Numbered from the stretch's first letter, positions 21,777 through 63,159 are shown. The stretch is 64,000 nucleotides of DNA from Hemibagrus wyckioides (GCF_019097595.1 NC_080731.1:13252071-13316070), one strand, 5' to 3'. A program made the numbers and translations. Notes: generated by a model not told the origin, from the sequence alone.

Positions 21777-24700
21777 TCAGGACTCAGGGACTGGTTTTGC
21801 GGTTGGACTTTTGTGGTGGGATTCTGAGTGTTGCGTCTTAGTGTGGGCAGCAGCTGGGTGTGTAATGAAAGCTGTCTGGTTCTTCTCCTCCTCATGTCTG
21901 TCCTTCATCTCTGCAGTGCATCCACTGCTGTTCTCAACATTCTGAACATTACCCAAGCAACTGGCTGGGTTCTCCTCATCCTCCTGAGGTAGGTTCAGCA
22001 TAGCCTTGTACTTCTGTAAATAGCAGATTTGATATAAAATTTAACTTTTTAAAATCCCAGAAAATCAAAACAATATTCCTTATAAAGCAGAACCATTAAA
22101 GATACAGTAGATATAAATGTGCCATGGAACATTACTGAAAATGTCCGTCCAAAATTTACCAAAGGACTAGAACTTATTCGTGAGGCTGTAAAGAGATCTA
22201 TAGAAACTTTAAAGGAGTTGCAGGAATATCTGGCATGTACTGGTCACTCCCAACAATACTTGACAACAATACTTCACATCTGAGCTAGATATGTTTTGGC
22301 ACATACAGTTCACAGACACTAAAGACAGTAAAGCGTGGTGCTGGCAGCATTAGCCTATGGGGCTGTTTCTCTTCAGCTCAGATTGGGGCATTAGTCAAAA
22401 TAGAGGGAATAATGGATAGCTCCAAACACACATGTATTTTTAACCTACATGGATCTATTAGGTGTAAAGAAAATGAAATGCTCAGTCATCTATTACTGTA
22501 TATTTATAGTTACTATGCTGTTAAATCTGTTTCACCTGTAAGTTCTGGTAGTGTGTGAGAGACTTGCAGTGTGTCTCCCGAGCTCGGGACTCAAAGTGGT
22601 AGAACTTATGGCAGAGTTTACAGAGGAAGCCTGCTACAGGGACTACAAAACTGGTGCCTGTGAAAGGGGATGGAAAAACTGATCAGATCCATAATAAAGA
22701 ATTTATCCCCAACTCATGATGAGTCTTTCTAGATTCAGGGCTCACCATATTGTGTGTCTGGATCAAACTCTTTATTATCATTGATCTCTGCTGTAGTAAC
22801 CTGTTAGAGAGAACAGCAGAAGGTCATAAACAATAAAACAACCAAATGAACTTATAGTGTAGTCAAAGGGGACACTAACCTGTTCAGACACCATGTCTTC
22901 CTCCTCGTCTCCTTCTTCCTCATACTCCTCTTCATCTTCAAAGCAACCTATGGCATCTAATGTTATGAGTTCCTCCATAACTTCAGGTCCTCCTTCTTCT
23001 TTTAGCTGGAGCAAAACAGAGCAGTGAAATACTTATAAAGCATATATATTATAATTATATATGCAATCTACTTACATGACTGTGATTTTATCATTTCAAC
23101 AGAGCTGAGAAACACCTGCAATTTACTGCAACACCAAAGCAGTCAAGTGAAGACAAAGAGGTGTATGGGTATCATTATTTACTCAGCACTAAATCTTATC
23201 CTGATCCGTTTATTTCCTTGGTATGGTCTTTTGAGCAGGGTGAGAACACAGAATACACATGTGTGAAGCAAACTGCCTGAATGAGGTCTTGATCCTCATT
23301 TAAGTGAACTCAAGAAACTGATTCAAGCCTGAAATAAACCCAAATGCAGGAACTGAATGAAACATTCTGTGCAATTTGGGAGGAACAAACTGAGCAAAAG
23401 GACATATGTCTGTGCCGAAGAACAGAAATGCTTAGCACTGTACACAAAATATTTGAAACCTGTTATTCATGTTATTCTTTTTCCATATTCAGTTGATCTG
23501 GGTGATTTCCCATCCACCTGCCAAACAGTTTTTAACCTTTTTCTTTTGCTTTATTTCTGTAAGTAAAAGAATAGAAGTGATTTACATGTAATTTTCAGCG
23601 CCATCCACTCCTACATGTCCCTCAGCCCATGGTACTTTGCTTTGGTTTAAAAACAAAAATAAAATAGTGTGCTAGGCTTCTTAAATTAACCTTCTTTGTC
23701 ACAGAAATCATGTTAATACATTCATCCCAAGAGTAAATCTTAAGCATGAAGTATGAAATTTGCATCACCTCCCATCCTGACCCAGGTCTGGTAACTGAGA
23801 CAGTCATGACAAAACTTCCTTCTTTTAAATCTTTTCAAAGATTTCATTTTACCTCATGGTATGGAATGTTGTCTTGCTGCAGAATGCAGCCACATTTCAT
23901 TTATTTTGAGACTGGATTTTTTCTTAAGTGTACACACCTCCTCAACCTGCTGTTTGTGTTCTGGGGACTTCATGTGCTCCACAAACTTGCGAGGAGTTCT
24001 GAAGTGTCGCTCACACACCGTGCAGAATGGTCTGGAACAGACTTTTGCCATCTGTCATCAACATGGGAACATCATATGAACATCAGCAGAGTGATGATAG
24101 AAAAATGAATCATTTTCTGCTCTTTCCACATTTGTTCATACCTTGTGCTTTTTAGTTCTTCTGTGTTCGATAAGATCACCAGTAAAGTGACACTGGCAGA
24201 TTGCACACCAGCGCTGCAGGTTTCTGTAACACATCACAAAAACACAACCATAGCAGGCTCTAAAAATCCTCCTGCAAACTTGCCACAACTCTAACGCAAA
24301 TAAGCACTGAATGGTTTTTAAACACAGGTCTAATCTTTTGTCAGCAGGTAAGTATGAAATAAGATGAAAAACTAATTGGTGTAGAGTAATTCCATGGAAA
24401 GTCTACACTGTTATTAAAAAAACATCTTTCTTAAGTTAACATTTACTTTTAGTTTACATTTAATTCCTACTTGCTTCTAAGTACAGTGTTCAAATGATGT
24501 AACATCCATAATACTGCTAAACTGCTGTATACATCTTTAAATGAACCTTACAACATAGATTTATTCAGGAGATGTCACATGCATTTGCATTTAAGACTGG
24601 AATTCATCCTCAAAACCATATTCAGCATGATCTTTCTGTCCTTCTTCAACTAATTGCTCGAGTTGATTGATGCAATTAATGAATCTGTTGGTCTGAGGAT

Positions 24701-27700
24701 TCTAGCTGAGAAACATGTTAAAGAGCTCTGCTCTTAATAAACGCTAACACATGTAACATGTAAGGCCATTACAGAGACCACCAGTTGTCTGAAGAAAGGA
24801 TACTGGACACAGCAGTGTTCTGGAGACAACAGTTTTCTCAGGTTAACAGGTTCCTCAGGTTTTTCTAAATCCATCTATGTGTTAGCTTAGTGAGAGGTAA
24901 TTACGGGTAATATTGTAGAGGTATGTCTAATATCTGATGCGCTAACATGCTTGCAGTGTGGCATGCGGATATCTAAGTGATAAAACTGAACAGAACTATG
25001 TGCAATCCTTGCCTGTATTTGCCCTGGAGTGATTGGTGCATTTTGGGTAGCAGTGTTGCCAGGCAGGTGTTGCTCAGGTGCTGAATCTCCATCATCTTCT
25101 GCTGATGTTCCAAACTGATCATGTGAGTCTGAAATTCCTGCAACAAACCGGCATGCTAATCCATCAGAATACAAAATAACTGTGCTGTCCATATATGGCA
25201 ACTAAAATACAATGCTAATACATACAGGATGTTTAGGAAAACTGCTTCAACCCTTTTAACAGGATATAATCTTACATGTTGGTCAGGAGATGTGACATTG
25301 CAGATATAGCAACAGTATTTGTCTGCAGTCATGCTCATGTCTTTTTCCATGGCCAGGCCTGCAGTGGCTGCTGCCTCCTCCGATCCAGTGCTGAAGGCTC
25401 GACTCTCACTGCTGCGCTGAATGGTCACCTTAAGAGATGTGCCTACACCCAGCACCTGTACACCAATACGCCATTCATTTTCACACAAATGTGCTAATTA
25501 TATCACATGGCTGATGAAAATATGAATAAGGTGGTACAGACAAGTGTAATTAGGATCAGATGTACCTCTGCTGTCCTGCTCTGCTCCACTTCCTTGTCAG
25601 CTTCAGCAGCTGGACATTCCTCCTCTGTATAAGGCAGGGAAAAGAAACAGACAAATTTTAAACCATCATTATCTAAATGACACAAAGCGTGCAATTTAAC
25701 AAGAGAAAGTATAATGGGCTCTGTTTTCTATAAACCTCTTACTCATTGGATCAGATGCTCCAGGATTTTTGTTGTGGCCCACAATTTTTATTTTTTTTGT
25801 TAGAATAGTTATGTGTAATGTTTATCAGGTGTGAAAGATGCACATTACCATACACCAATCAGAAGGCCAACTAACCTTCCTGCTCTCGCATCGTTGATGA
25901 ATCTGCTGATTTCTGCTCTGCGCCTCCATCTTCACACTCATCCACCATCTCAGTGGCTCTGCGTAATTCAGTATGTGCGAGTTTAGTGAAACACATAACA
26001 GCAGCAGATCATATTTAAATTCTCAATTTAGTGTCATTCTTTATTTATTAGTACTGTAGGTACCCATGATTCTTCTGCTTTTTCCCAGGTGGCTCTGTTT
26101 GCTCAGAGGATGAGGCCTGATTTTCAACAGATGCTTTTAGTTTCTTACCTGCATCAAACAACTGAATTAACATTTGCTGTTTCAATACCATCATATTCAA
26201 TCATGTCTGAGAGTTCTGCTACCGGCTGGCACAGTTTTGTTCAGACCAAAGAACTCACCCTCTTTTGTTTTTACATCTGTTCTGAATTTGCTCATCTGTC
26301 CATTACTTTTCTCTTCAGCAACATGCTCGTTGTGCCTCTTTCTTTGAAGATAACCTTCCTGAAACAGAAAATGTAATCATCATTGATAACAATACTTAAA
26401 ACTGGTACTAATCAACCCAAAAATACTGAAATGACAAATTAATATTGTAAGTAATAGTCGTCTCTTCAATCTACAAACTTTTCTTATTTTTATCTTTACA
26501 AATTGTTCTAAAAATAATGTTGAGGTGAGAAGCCGTCACCTTATTCATGAAAGCTCCGCGTGACTCATTGTGATGTTCAGGTAGAAAAGCCATACGTGGT
26601 GTCCTCAGTGGCACACCGACAGGAGCGGCACCGAGAAGAGACCGACCTCCTCCTGAAGATAGAAAAGGTGGGTGTAGCTGCTTCCCACGATACGGTGACA
26701 TCTCTGCAACAGTCCAGAGAGTGAAAGACATTAAGGCGTTACTTGGTAAGCAGAAGAAAAGTGTTCAAAAAAACAGAACTTAAGATAACGTTCATACCTG
26801 GTCGTCGGGGCATGGGCACTGCATTCCGCAGCAGTGGATATGGACCGAGGAGGCCCGGTGAAGTAGCAGGTCTGACAGTCTGTGCAGAGGAAAATGGATG
26901 TCCTGCAGGAGGTCCTCTGCTTGGCATTCTGTGAATCAGTATTAAAAGTTTAGAAAGACTCAAGCATGAATGAAAATATTATCACACATCCATTCAACTG
27001 ATAAACATCAATCATCTCATCGTGAAATGTCTAGTGGTGAATCATCTTCGACATTATACTTGCACTTCCATAATTTGGAGCAAAACAACTACTTTAGAAA
27101 CCAATATCACTTGAATAAAAATTACAATACCACAATTCTGTGCTGCAATTAAACTATTTCTTAACAACATTACTAGAATTATGTTAACTCTATTAGAAAA
27201 GAATTATTTAATTATACATGCTCTTTTGACGTTTTTACGCTGCCCTATTACGCAGAAGTTAATAGTGCTTGCGACTGTCTCTGAGCGTCAGCCATCTCTG
27301 CTTACGTAGTTTCAAGGTTATTGTTTTGTATGTGCAAAAAGAGTGCTTTAAATGAAATCTGCATACAGTGACATATATCTGACATATGAGTGACACAGGA
27401 GACGTTCAGCCTCCAGTTCCACCTGATGATCAGTTTATAATGCACACGGCAGGTAGCTAGGTTGTGTTACATGAGCTAGAGTAGACCTGGATCAGAATAC
27501 CCCTGCGTACATTTTTGACCTTATAAAGTGAGTTCTAAGATAGAACATGTATTTTTTTATTGCACTTTGCAAAATACAAAAGCCCAAGCAACCTTATCAC
27601 AGTAAGGCCTCAATTCTTTAAGTAGGACGTTACATGTATGTATAGGTTAGGTTGCATTTAGGGTGCATCTTAATTAATACACACATAACATTCTACATAT

Positions 27701-28356
27701 GCTGTATCTGCATCACACAACTGACTACACATAAATACAGAGAGGACATTGTTCATATCACACTCTCCGCTGTTTATAATAATTTATAATCACACTCTCC
27801 GGTGTCACCCAAATGAGGATGAGGTTCCCTTTTGAGTCTGGTTCCTCTCAAGGTTTCTTCCTCTTACCATCTAAGGGAGTTTTTCCTTGCCTCAGTCGCC
27901 TCAGGCTTGCTCACTAGGGATGATTTTGTCTAACATCTAGGAATGTTTTGTTTTGTTTTTTGCTTCATATGTTCTGTAAAGCTGCTTTGCGACAATGTCT
28001 ATTGTTAAAAGCGCAACTAAAACTGATTTGAATTGAATTGAAAAGTTTACTTTCCAGATTTATTGGGCTCATTTTTCAGTGGAGGAAGATTGAATCATAT
28101 TCCTCTCCTTTAATAATATTCCACAGATAAACAACAGCAATGAAGCACAGAGTGGCTGTAAGGTAAAATAAGTGAAATGGCAGTTTGTTTATCTGTCTGT
28201 AAGAAAGCTGGTCAGTTGTTGATACCGTGTCCCTGTGCGCAGGAGAGGGTCTGAGTGGAGGACAGGTGGAGGTGTGGACAGAGACAGCAGGGACGGGATC
28301 AGGGTTCGGGGATTAGCTGGAAGACGCTGCTGCTGCTTGTCTTTTGCGCGGATCAT
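21777..28356 (-). CDS. ciz1: CIP1-interacting zinc finger protein 1 (15 modelled coding exons)
   Basis: CIZ1 anchors to the nuclear matrix and promotes initiation of DNA replication with cyclin-CDK2. The modelled exons on the minus strand are 28226-28356, 26798-26928, 26540-26703, 26259-26358, 26064-26148, 25876-25958, 25566-25624, 25276-25455, 25013-25137, 24142-24223, 23938-24051, 22880-23005, 22746-22800, 22536-22657 and 21777-22013. They total 1794 nt (597 codons plus stop) with consistent phases throughout. Family hallmarks are GAAPVGVP, SLKVTIQRSSESRAFST, a CYIC zinc finger with EFQTHM, RWCAICQ...GDLIEHRRT, RPFCTVC...TPRKFVEHMK, an acidic stretch after LDAIGCFE, and the matrin-type CKLCHKFYH...HCKSLTHYQNLQKYKA. 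It is about two-thirds the length of human CIZ1 because the long glutamine-rich region is almost absent. The intron after exon 9 has a GC donor. The first exon (start at 28354-28356) is the least certain part and rests on phase fit and a short QQQ run. Confidence 0.92.
22133..22432 (+). mobile_element. Decayed Tc1 transposase fragment (ciz1 intron 14)
   Basis: In the plus strand, part translates close to a Tc1 signature: KRGAGSISLWGCFSS followed by ALVKIEGIMDSSK. This aligns with the usual 'GGGSIMLWGCFSS' catalytic-domain motif. The upstream part keeps 'gaggctgtaaagagatctat'. It is antisense to ciz1, broken and without ends. Confidence 0.7.
27795..28047 (+). repeat. Teleost retroposon tail (ciz1 intron 1)
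   Basis: Carries 'cctctcaaggtttcttcctc', 'gggagtttttccttgcc', 'aaagctgctttgcgacaatg' and a 'gaattgaattgaa' tail. I recognise this order as a very common otophysan interspersed repeat. A reverse-strand copy lies at 52785-52965. I am not certain of its family name. Confidence 0.7.
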
Positions 28357-28689
28357 CTTTTCTCTCTTCTTTTCCCCCGCGCTGCACAAACCTAGAGAGA
28401 CAGATCTGTCAGAAAAGTACTTGAGGGACTTTATCTCTTATAGCGACACGTGTTCCAGTCACTTAAACCTATATGCAGTCTGCGGTCTGGTAAAGTGTTG
28501 CCATCTGCATGCTAACGCGTCTCTTAAACAAGCTAACAGCTCCTTAAATCTCCTCTAATCCTGAATAGCTTTGAGGACTAACCGGAGAATGAACCCACAA
28601 AATGTAACACATTTCACAAAATGTATTTTATATATGAGTTTAATTTATGTATTTAATTACCAGTTATAAGTGTCGTTAGCTTCAAATTC

Positions 28690-28835
28690 CACCAGGATAG
28701 TAAATAAATCAAACGTTTTCTTCATCTAGTGAGGGCAAAGACAGAACTGCACGTGCGCTCCCGTGCGACCCGGAGGAAGAGCTGCAGGTTCGGTGTTTAT
28801 TTCAGAGTCATTTCTGTTCTTCGCAAAGAGTCTCG
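28690..28835 (-). promoter_or_regulatory. Probable ciz1 promoter region
   Basis: A local CpG-rich segment with a CACGTG E-box in 'ctgcacgtgcgctcccgtgcg' (28747 onward), a short distance upstream of the first modelled ciz1 exon. The start site is not defined by sequence. Confidence 0.35.
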
Positions 28836-28874
28836 ATCATGTCCTTGATGATGAGTTTAATACGTTCCTTATTT

Positions 28875-29227
28875 GGGGCAGATCGGTGGTTTAGTTCAGC
28901 AATGTTGCCTCACAGCAAGAAGGTCCTGGGTTCGAATCCCGGGTTCGAACAGGCAGGGGCCTTTCTGTGTGGAGTTTGCATGTTTTCCCTGTGGGTTTAC
29001 TCCGGGTACTCCGGTTTCCTCCCACAGTCCAAAAACATGTACATTAGGTTGTTTGGTCATTCTAAATTGCTCATAGGTGTGAGTGTGTGTGGTTGTCTAT
29101 ATGTGGCCCTGTGATGGACTGGCGACCAGTCCAGGGTGTACCCCTGCCCTTTGCCCAATATGTGCTGGGATAGGCTCACTGTGACCCTAATTAGAAATAA
29201 AGCGGGTATAGAAAATGGCTGGATGGA
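28875..29227 (+). repeat. tRNA-derived SINE, well preserved
   Basis: A polymerase III type head with box B 'gggttcgaatcccgg', then 'tgtggagtttgcatgtt', 'ctccggtttcctcccacag', 'gatggactggcgacc', 'ccagggtgtacccc' and the tail 'gaaaatggctggatgga'. It is the best copy of this family in the window, about 350 bp. Confidence 0.92.
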
Positions 29228-29261
29228 CGTTCTTTATATGCTGTGCACTTTATCCTCAATT

Positions 29262-29455
29262 TATTGATCAGAAGGTTGGGGGCAAGCTGCCACTTCTGAC
29301 CCCTAACCCTCTCTGCTCCAGGGGCTCGGCATCATGGCTGACCGACCTGTGCTCTGATCCCAACTTCCTAATAAGATGGGATATGGAGGGAAAAGAATTT
29401 CACTGTGTTCACTCTCATATGTGAAGAATAAAGGTTCCTTCTTATTCTACTATTA
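29262..29455 (+). repeat. Partial SINE (second family, body and tail)
   Basis: 'gatcagaaggttgggggcaagctgcc' style body, then 'tgctctgatcccaacttcct', 'aagaatttcactgtg' and 'aataaaggttccttcttatt'. This is a familiar fish SINE 3' part. Its matching head type appears at the window's right edge (63970-64000). Confidence 0.7.
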
Positions 29456-29541
29456 TAACTATTGCTTAGCAATACAAATAGAAATATTAATGTTATTTTC
29501 AGCAGATATATAAAGCCTGAATAATAAGAAAGAAATATTTT

Positions 29542-29812
29542 TGCCTCACACCTCTGGGTGTTGGAGTTCAAGTCCCACCTCCACCCTGCATGCACATGTT
29601 TGCATGTTCTCTTTTAGCTTCAGGGGGTTTCTCTGGGTACTCCAGTTTTCTCCAAAGACATGTGCATGTGAAATGTGAATGTGTGTGTGTGTGTGTGTGT
29701 GAGATTGTGCTCTGCAGTTGGTTGGTACACTGTCCAGAGTGTCCCCTACCTTGTGCCCCTCAGGTTGCCTGTGACCCTGTGTAGGATAAGTGGTACAGAA
29801 AATGGATGAATG
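29542..29812 (+). repeat. Diverged tRNA-derived SINE
   Basis: The same family as 28875-29227: 'ttgcctcacacctctgg', 'gtttgcatgttctc', 'gtccagagtgtcccct', and the end 'cagaaaatggatgaatgg'. It contains a short (GT)n run near 29683-29701. Confidence 0.75.
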
Positions 29813-30034
29813 GGTATTACAAACTAGTCCTGGAGTACCTCCCTGCTCTAAGACACCTGCTTCACATCAAAAGAGTTCTGTATTTATATTTGCATATACA
29901 TATTTGCAGTTTGTATTGTTCTTAAGCAAGTACCCTGTTTAGTGTGCAGGCTATTTATTAACACATTTTAAAATGTAAAAAATGAAGCTCCTATTCACCC
30001 GCAACTGTGTCGTGTGTTGCCCTCTAGTGGTCTG

Positions 30035-30036
<2 letters not shown>

Positions 30037-30083
<47 letters not shown>
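30037..30083. repeat. (CA)n microsatellite
   Basis: About 46 bp of perfect CA repeat in the ciz1-dnm1 spacer. Confidence 0.97.
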
Positions 30084-30085
<2 letters not shown>

Positions 30086-30329
30086 GTTGCCACGACTGCG
30101 ATTATGTTATTAAAATGAATAAATATTTAAACACAGTATGTATAACATAAACCTGAGGCAAGTTTTAAAAATGTTTTTATGACATTTTGACTATATATTA
30201 AAACAATTCCCAAATTAATTTATTCAAATGGTATTAACATTTATTCTATACAATCAATGTATTCATAAGAAATATAAGTTATGTAAGTCATTATGTCCCT
30301 GCAATGATTTATATCATTCAGACATTCAT

Positions 30330-30450
30330 TCATTTTTAATAACTCCTTTATCCTGGTCACGCTCACGGGTGGATCAGGAGTCTATCATGGGAACACTGGG
30401 GAGCAGAGCATGGATACACCTGGATGCAGGACCATCACAGAGAACCATGG
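30330..30450 (-). repeat. SINE 3' fragment, reverse orientation
   Basis: 'taactcctttatcctggtca' followed by 'tcaggagtctatcatgggaa' resembles the reverse complement of the SINE tail region seen complete at 40296-40598. Confidence 0.5.
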
Positions 30451-30501
30451 CAATTTAGCATAGTCAACCCACCATATCAGTATGTTTTTATAAGGTCATA
30501 A

Positions 30502-30549
30502 CAACAATAACAACAACAGCACCACCACCAACAATAACAACAACAATAA

Positions 30550-30614
<65 letters not shown>
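30502..30614. repeat. Compound (CAA)n / (TTA)n microsatellite
   Basis: Impure CAA/CCA trinucleotides followed by about 63 bp of perfect TTA repeat. Confidence 0.95.
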
Positions 30615-30615
<1 letters not shown>

Positions 30616-30663
30616 TAATTGTTAATAAATTTTCCTTTTGTTAATCCTGTTCTATGCATAACC

Positions 30664-30671
30664 TTTCTTTT

Positions 30672-30735
<64 letters not shown>

Positions 30736-30736
30736 T
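30664..30736. repeat. (TTTC)n microsatellite
   Basis: About 72 bp of tetranucleotide polypyrimidine repeat, roughly 330 bp upstream of the dnm1 start codon. Confidence 0.97.
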
Positions 30737-30992
30737 AAAAAGTGCCACTACATACAATGGTCAGTGTTTGTTAATAGTAGAATATTTAGCAATCTGGCAA
30801 CCCTCATATCAAATCAGCTCATGGTGCTCGTGTGTGTGTGTGTGTGTGAGAGAGAGATGTGCCTCCTGTCTGTGAAGCAGTCCGCTTAAATCTGAGCGAG
30901 CCGCTAGACATCATTTGTCACTAGGCATTTGGACATTTAAAGATTTTGGACATCTGGAGGTCAGAACATCACGGTGGCGTTGAAAGGGAACC

Positions 30993-31000
30993 TATAAAAG
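30993..31000 (+). promoter_or_regulatory. dnm1 TATA box
   Basis: The consensus TATAAAAG lies 70-77 bp upstream of the dnm1 ATG. That would place transcription start near 31020-31030 and give a very short 5' UTR. No other candidate box is as close. The assignment is by position and motif only. Confidence 0.6.
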
Positions 31001-31015
31001 GCGGCTCTATAGTGA

Positions 31016-59506
<28,491 letters not shown>

Positions 59507-59750
59507 AACCCATCCTTCCTCTCCCTCTCTCTACTGCCTTTCCTCTGACCAAGAGGACGTTGATTGGTGGACACGAAGGACAGATATATCCGTATATATC
59601 TATCTGCTATGAAGATTTGTTTACACTATTTATTGTTAATGTGTGATTAGATGCAGAGGAGACGCAGAGGGATATTAGCAAGGAAGATTATGGAAGAGAT
59701 GAATGCCCAGTGTGGACTCATATACCAGTGTTGACTGCAGTGTTATTTGT

Positions 59751-59756
59751 AATAAA
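59751..59756 (+). promoter_or_regulatory. dnm1 poly(A) signal candidate
   Basis: AATAAA, 245 bases after the long-tail stop, followed by a GT/T-rich stretch ('ggtgctgtgcagtgtttct'). A second AATAAA lies at 60064-60069. Confidence 0.5.
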
Positions 59757-62700
59757 GGTGCTGTGCAGTGTTTCTATGTTTACACAATAGATAATGTCAA
59801 TGTGTTGTGTGCTGAGCTGTCACTAAAGAAATGCCTGCAAACATTTTGCCTTGTTTGTCAGATTACAAATATGGGTTACTGTACACATGCTTTCAGGCTC
59901 CATCTGAGGCAGAGCTAAATATTCTGTGGTGCTGAATGTTTCATTTATTATCAACCACAACCACATAAATGTATTAATACTGTGTGCAGGAGCTGTGGAT
60001 CCAACAGCTCTGCTATATTTAAAGTAATACATCACCTGAAAACTACTAATGATGCTAATAATGAATAAAAGCTAGTTGGAGTGAATTAATATTATGCAAT
60101 GAAATCATGCTCCTGGATTTCCTCTTGCCTTTATTTCTTATTAGCTATCAATCTTGGTGAAGAATTCACATCATATATATTGGATTATATATTGTGCAAT
60201 ATGTCTAATAGAGTATGTTGTCCAAATTATAAGAGAATTATGCTGCCTTGCTTTAATTTGCTGAAACTTGAATGGAATAATTTCTTGAATACAATTATAG
60301 ATGGGAATGGGGATTGATCTGGATAAATGATAGAAAAATATCCACTTAACAAATGTGAGAGTGAGTAAAAAAATGATATTTCCCACTATTTTTCAGTGTT
60401 ATACACAGATTTGTATTGTGTTGGTATATGTTACTTTGTGTACACATGTACAACTGTTAGGTAGCTAATAACAGAGTGAAAGAATTGACTGTAAACAGAT
60501 GACTGATATGTGTATATATTCGGAATTGTTCTGTTTAACTGAATAATGTGAATGTGTTTGTGTCTTGTGCCTGATATGGCCTCCTGTATTTTAACGCCAC
60601 TGGTCCAACCTGAGAAACTGGCCAGTGCATTGTGTTTTCATTAAACTGTGGAAGATGTTAACTAGTGCAAGGAAATTCTTATAGCAATGTAGGCATCAGC
60701 TGAAACGTTTAAACATTTAATCACCTCCAGTAACTGGCAGGGGTTGCAGTGCTTCTTAGAATCTCCGGATCAGCGTATGCAAGACATCATTCACACATTC
60801 ACACCCAGCAAATATACACCACTGTGCCACCCTGAACCTTTAAAAAAATGTTATAAGCTGGTTTTATATAAGAAAAACTTTTTGTTTTACTAGTTTGTGT
60901 TATGTGCATTTCTGCCTTTTGGGGGCGATCCAGAGTGACAGTAGGTCTCTGCATGATTCAAGGTTCAAAAGCAGTTCACTGTGCAGCTAAAGCTCATGGG
61001 AGGTTTGAGTGCTTAAATCAGAGTAACAGGAACTCCCTAATCATCAGCAAAATTAGAGCAAAACCACATATCTTTATTTTAGCTTTGAAATCCCCAACCA
61101 GTAAGGAAAAACCCTATGAAGTTTTCATTAATGGTTTGATAATTAAATCAGATGTCAAATGATCTTCAGATTTTAATGTCTTCTTTAAAGTGAGACCAAA
61201 CAGAAATACCATACAGTGTAGGTTCTTCACCCCAAACCAGGACAACTACATTTGTTTCATGCCTCCAGTCACTTGAAACCCAGAAAGTACACCCTACATC
61301 TGGTTCCAATGACATACTTGCACAATGAGGCACAGTTCTGTGCAAGATTTGTAAAATATGTCTCACCCCATGGGTTTTATGGAGAAAGGGATTCTGGAGT
61401 CTAAAGTAAGGCTCTGAAACCGCCCTAAAACAGAGGAGAATTAATGTAATCACAAGTCATTGTGTGTACAATTTTTCTGCTAGCAATGAGGGGAAGGAAG
61501 AAAATAAAAAGCAATGAAACAAAGAAATGTGACAGCAAAGGTCCAAATAAAAGTTTTGACTTTTATTTGATTATGTTATGTAGCTTATACTCAAAATAAT
61601 CAACGGGAATGGATTTTTCTGTCTTACAAAACCAACAGACACCAATTCCTGTATTATCAGTATTTTATGACAGCTATAACGTACTGTATCTTCATCATTC
61701 TAAAAGTCATACCCAACTTTTTTTTGAACCACAGTAAGAAGTGAACCTCTGCAATTCGGCTCCTGTAAGTCTATGTTATGTTGATGCTCAAAGTTTTACA
61801 TCTTTTGCATTATAATGGAGGTCATCCCCTTTGTCGTTAAGCCCTCGTTCATGGACAAGCATGTTCTTTTACACTGTCTCTTTGGCCCTGACCCCCACTG
61901 TGCAAAAGCCTTAATGGCTGCTCAAGACTTGTTTTTTCCTATTGGGCTTAATTACTGTTTTATCTCACCGAGCCTATTTAGACATGGAGGAACACAGTTA
62001 CTGATTTAAACTCCATCAAATTGTCCATAAATGTGCAAAACTATCAAGTTAATTATGTAAACACTAATTTACCTCTAGTTAAACATTAAATGACCGACTA
62101 CATGAGTAGATGTTTTTTTTCTCACGAAAGTCATGTGGGACAAACAAATGGTCTTCTCATGGGCTACAGTACATTTACACCGCATCCTACAGTTTGAGAG
62201 CAGAGAAAAGAAAAGGAAGAAGTTAAATTCTTCACTGATACAACAGACACTGTAGTAGTCATTCAGTCTGGGGCCCAAGTGAACAAACAGGCACAGATCA
62301 GTCTCTTCCAAAACGCCGCTATTTTGTCATACAAAGACAAGGTGATTACAGCTTATGATTCTACATGAAATTTAGATTTAGTTAGACATCTAAGTAGGAG
62401 ATAAGAGAGCATTTGTTTCATATGAGATGCAAACAGTATAAGAACAGTACAGTTACACATTTACATAGCTATATTTCCTTGGAAGGTGGTGAAAAGACAA
62501 TGCTGTGTATTGAATTGTTACACTGATACTCACTACGGATATCAATTGCATAAATAATTCACTTTCATCCGAATGTCTTATCAACCAATCATACAGTTAC
62601 ATTCCTAGCTATTTCCTGCAAGTGGTTTAATACAAATGCATGCAAAATAAAATACCTACAGTAATTAAAATATGTGTTTTGTCAGAGGAAGGTTGAGGAA

Positions 62701-62930
62701 TATAAAGCTATATGGCTCCACAACAGCAACAGCCTATATATTATCACATATGTTTAGATGAATCTGAGGGAGGTCCTAGTAATGATTTTACAGTTAAAAA
62801 AGCAAATAAAAGGCGGCTTTTCTGCTAACACTCTGAACCGGCTAGATTCCTAACAGCATACTACCTTACTAAACAGTATGCCAAGATAGTAGTCTACATG
62901 TTACCTCTGGAGGACCTGATAGTTGTTTAG
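59757..62930. other. dnm1 3' flank without a recognised gene
   Basis: Probably holds longer 3' UTR variants in its first kilobase, and otherwise AT-rich intergenic DNA. Open frames are short and unrelated to known families. Around 61815-62010 the sequence is less AT-rich and repeat-free, and could be a conserved element. Confidence 0.45.
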
Positions 62931-62939
62931 TAGGCTAGT

Positions 62940-63112
62940 GCGCGAGGCTGGACGTGGCCAGCGGTTTTAAAATGCAGCGCGCGGATTGGCGGACAGTGCG
63001 CTCGCGCTCTGACAAGGCGAGGCGTCCCGGGGTTTGAATGTGAAAGGCGGCTCCTGTGAACTCCCAGCGTTTGACAACAACAGGACGCGTGAATGCTGTC
63101 GGTGCTGCCAAG
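62940..63112 (+). promoter_or_regulatory. CpG-rich promoter of the right-edge gene
   Basis: A sharp rise in CpG density in AT-rich DNA. It contains an inverted CCAAT box (ATTGG at 62985-62989) and TTTGAA at 63033-63038, the sequence of a CHR element. Inverted CCAAT plus CHR is typical of late cell-cycle gene promoters; that function here is inference. Confidence 0.55.
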
Positions 63113-63159
63113 ATGGAGAGCCGCAGAACACGGAGGAAGTCCGCACACTTGGAGAAAAG
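63113..63159 (+). CDS. Probable first coding exon of an unidentified gene
   Basis: ATG at 63113-63115 in a strong context (A at -3, G at +4), 15 codons reading MESRRTRRKSAHLEK plus two bases, then donor 'gtgggtgt' at 63160. The peptide is very basic, which would suit a nuclear protein. The rest of the gene lies beyond the window. I do not recognise the protein. Confidence 0.45.

Noticed and set aside
28920..28945. Possible tRNA gene (box B)
   Set aside because: It belongs to the SINE head; no cloverleaf beyond the promoter boxes and no conserved tRNA 3' half.
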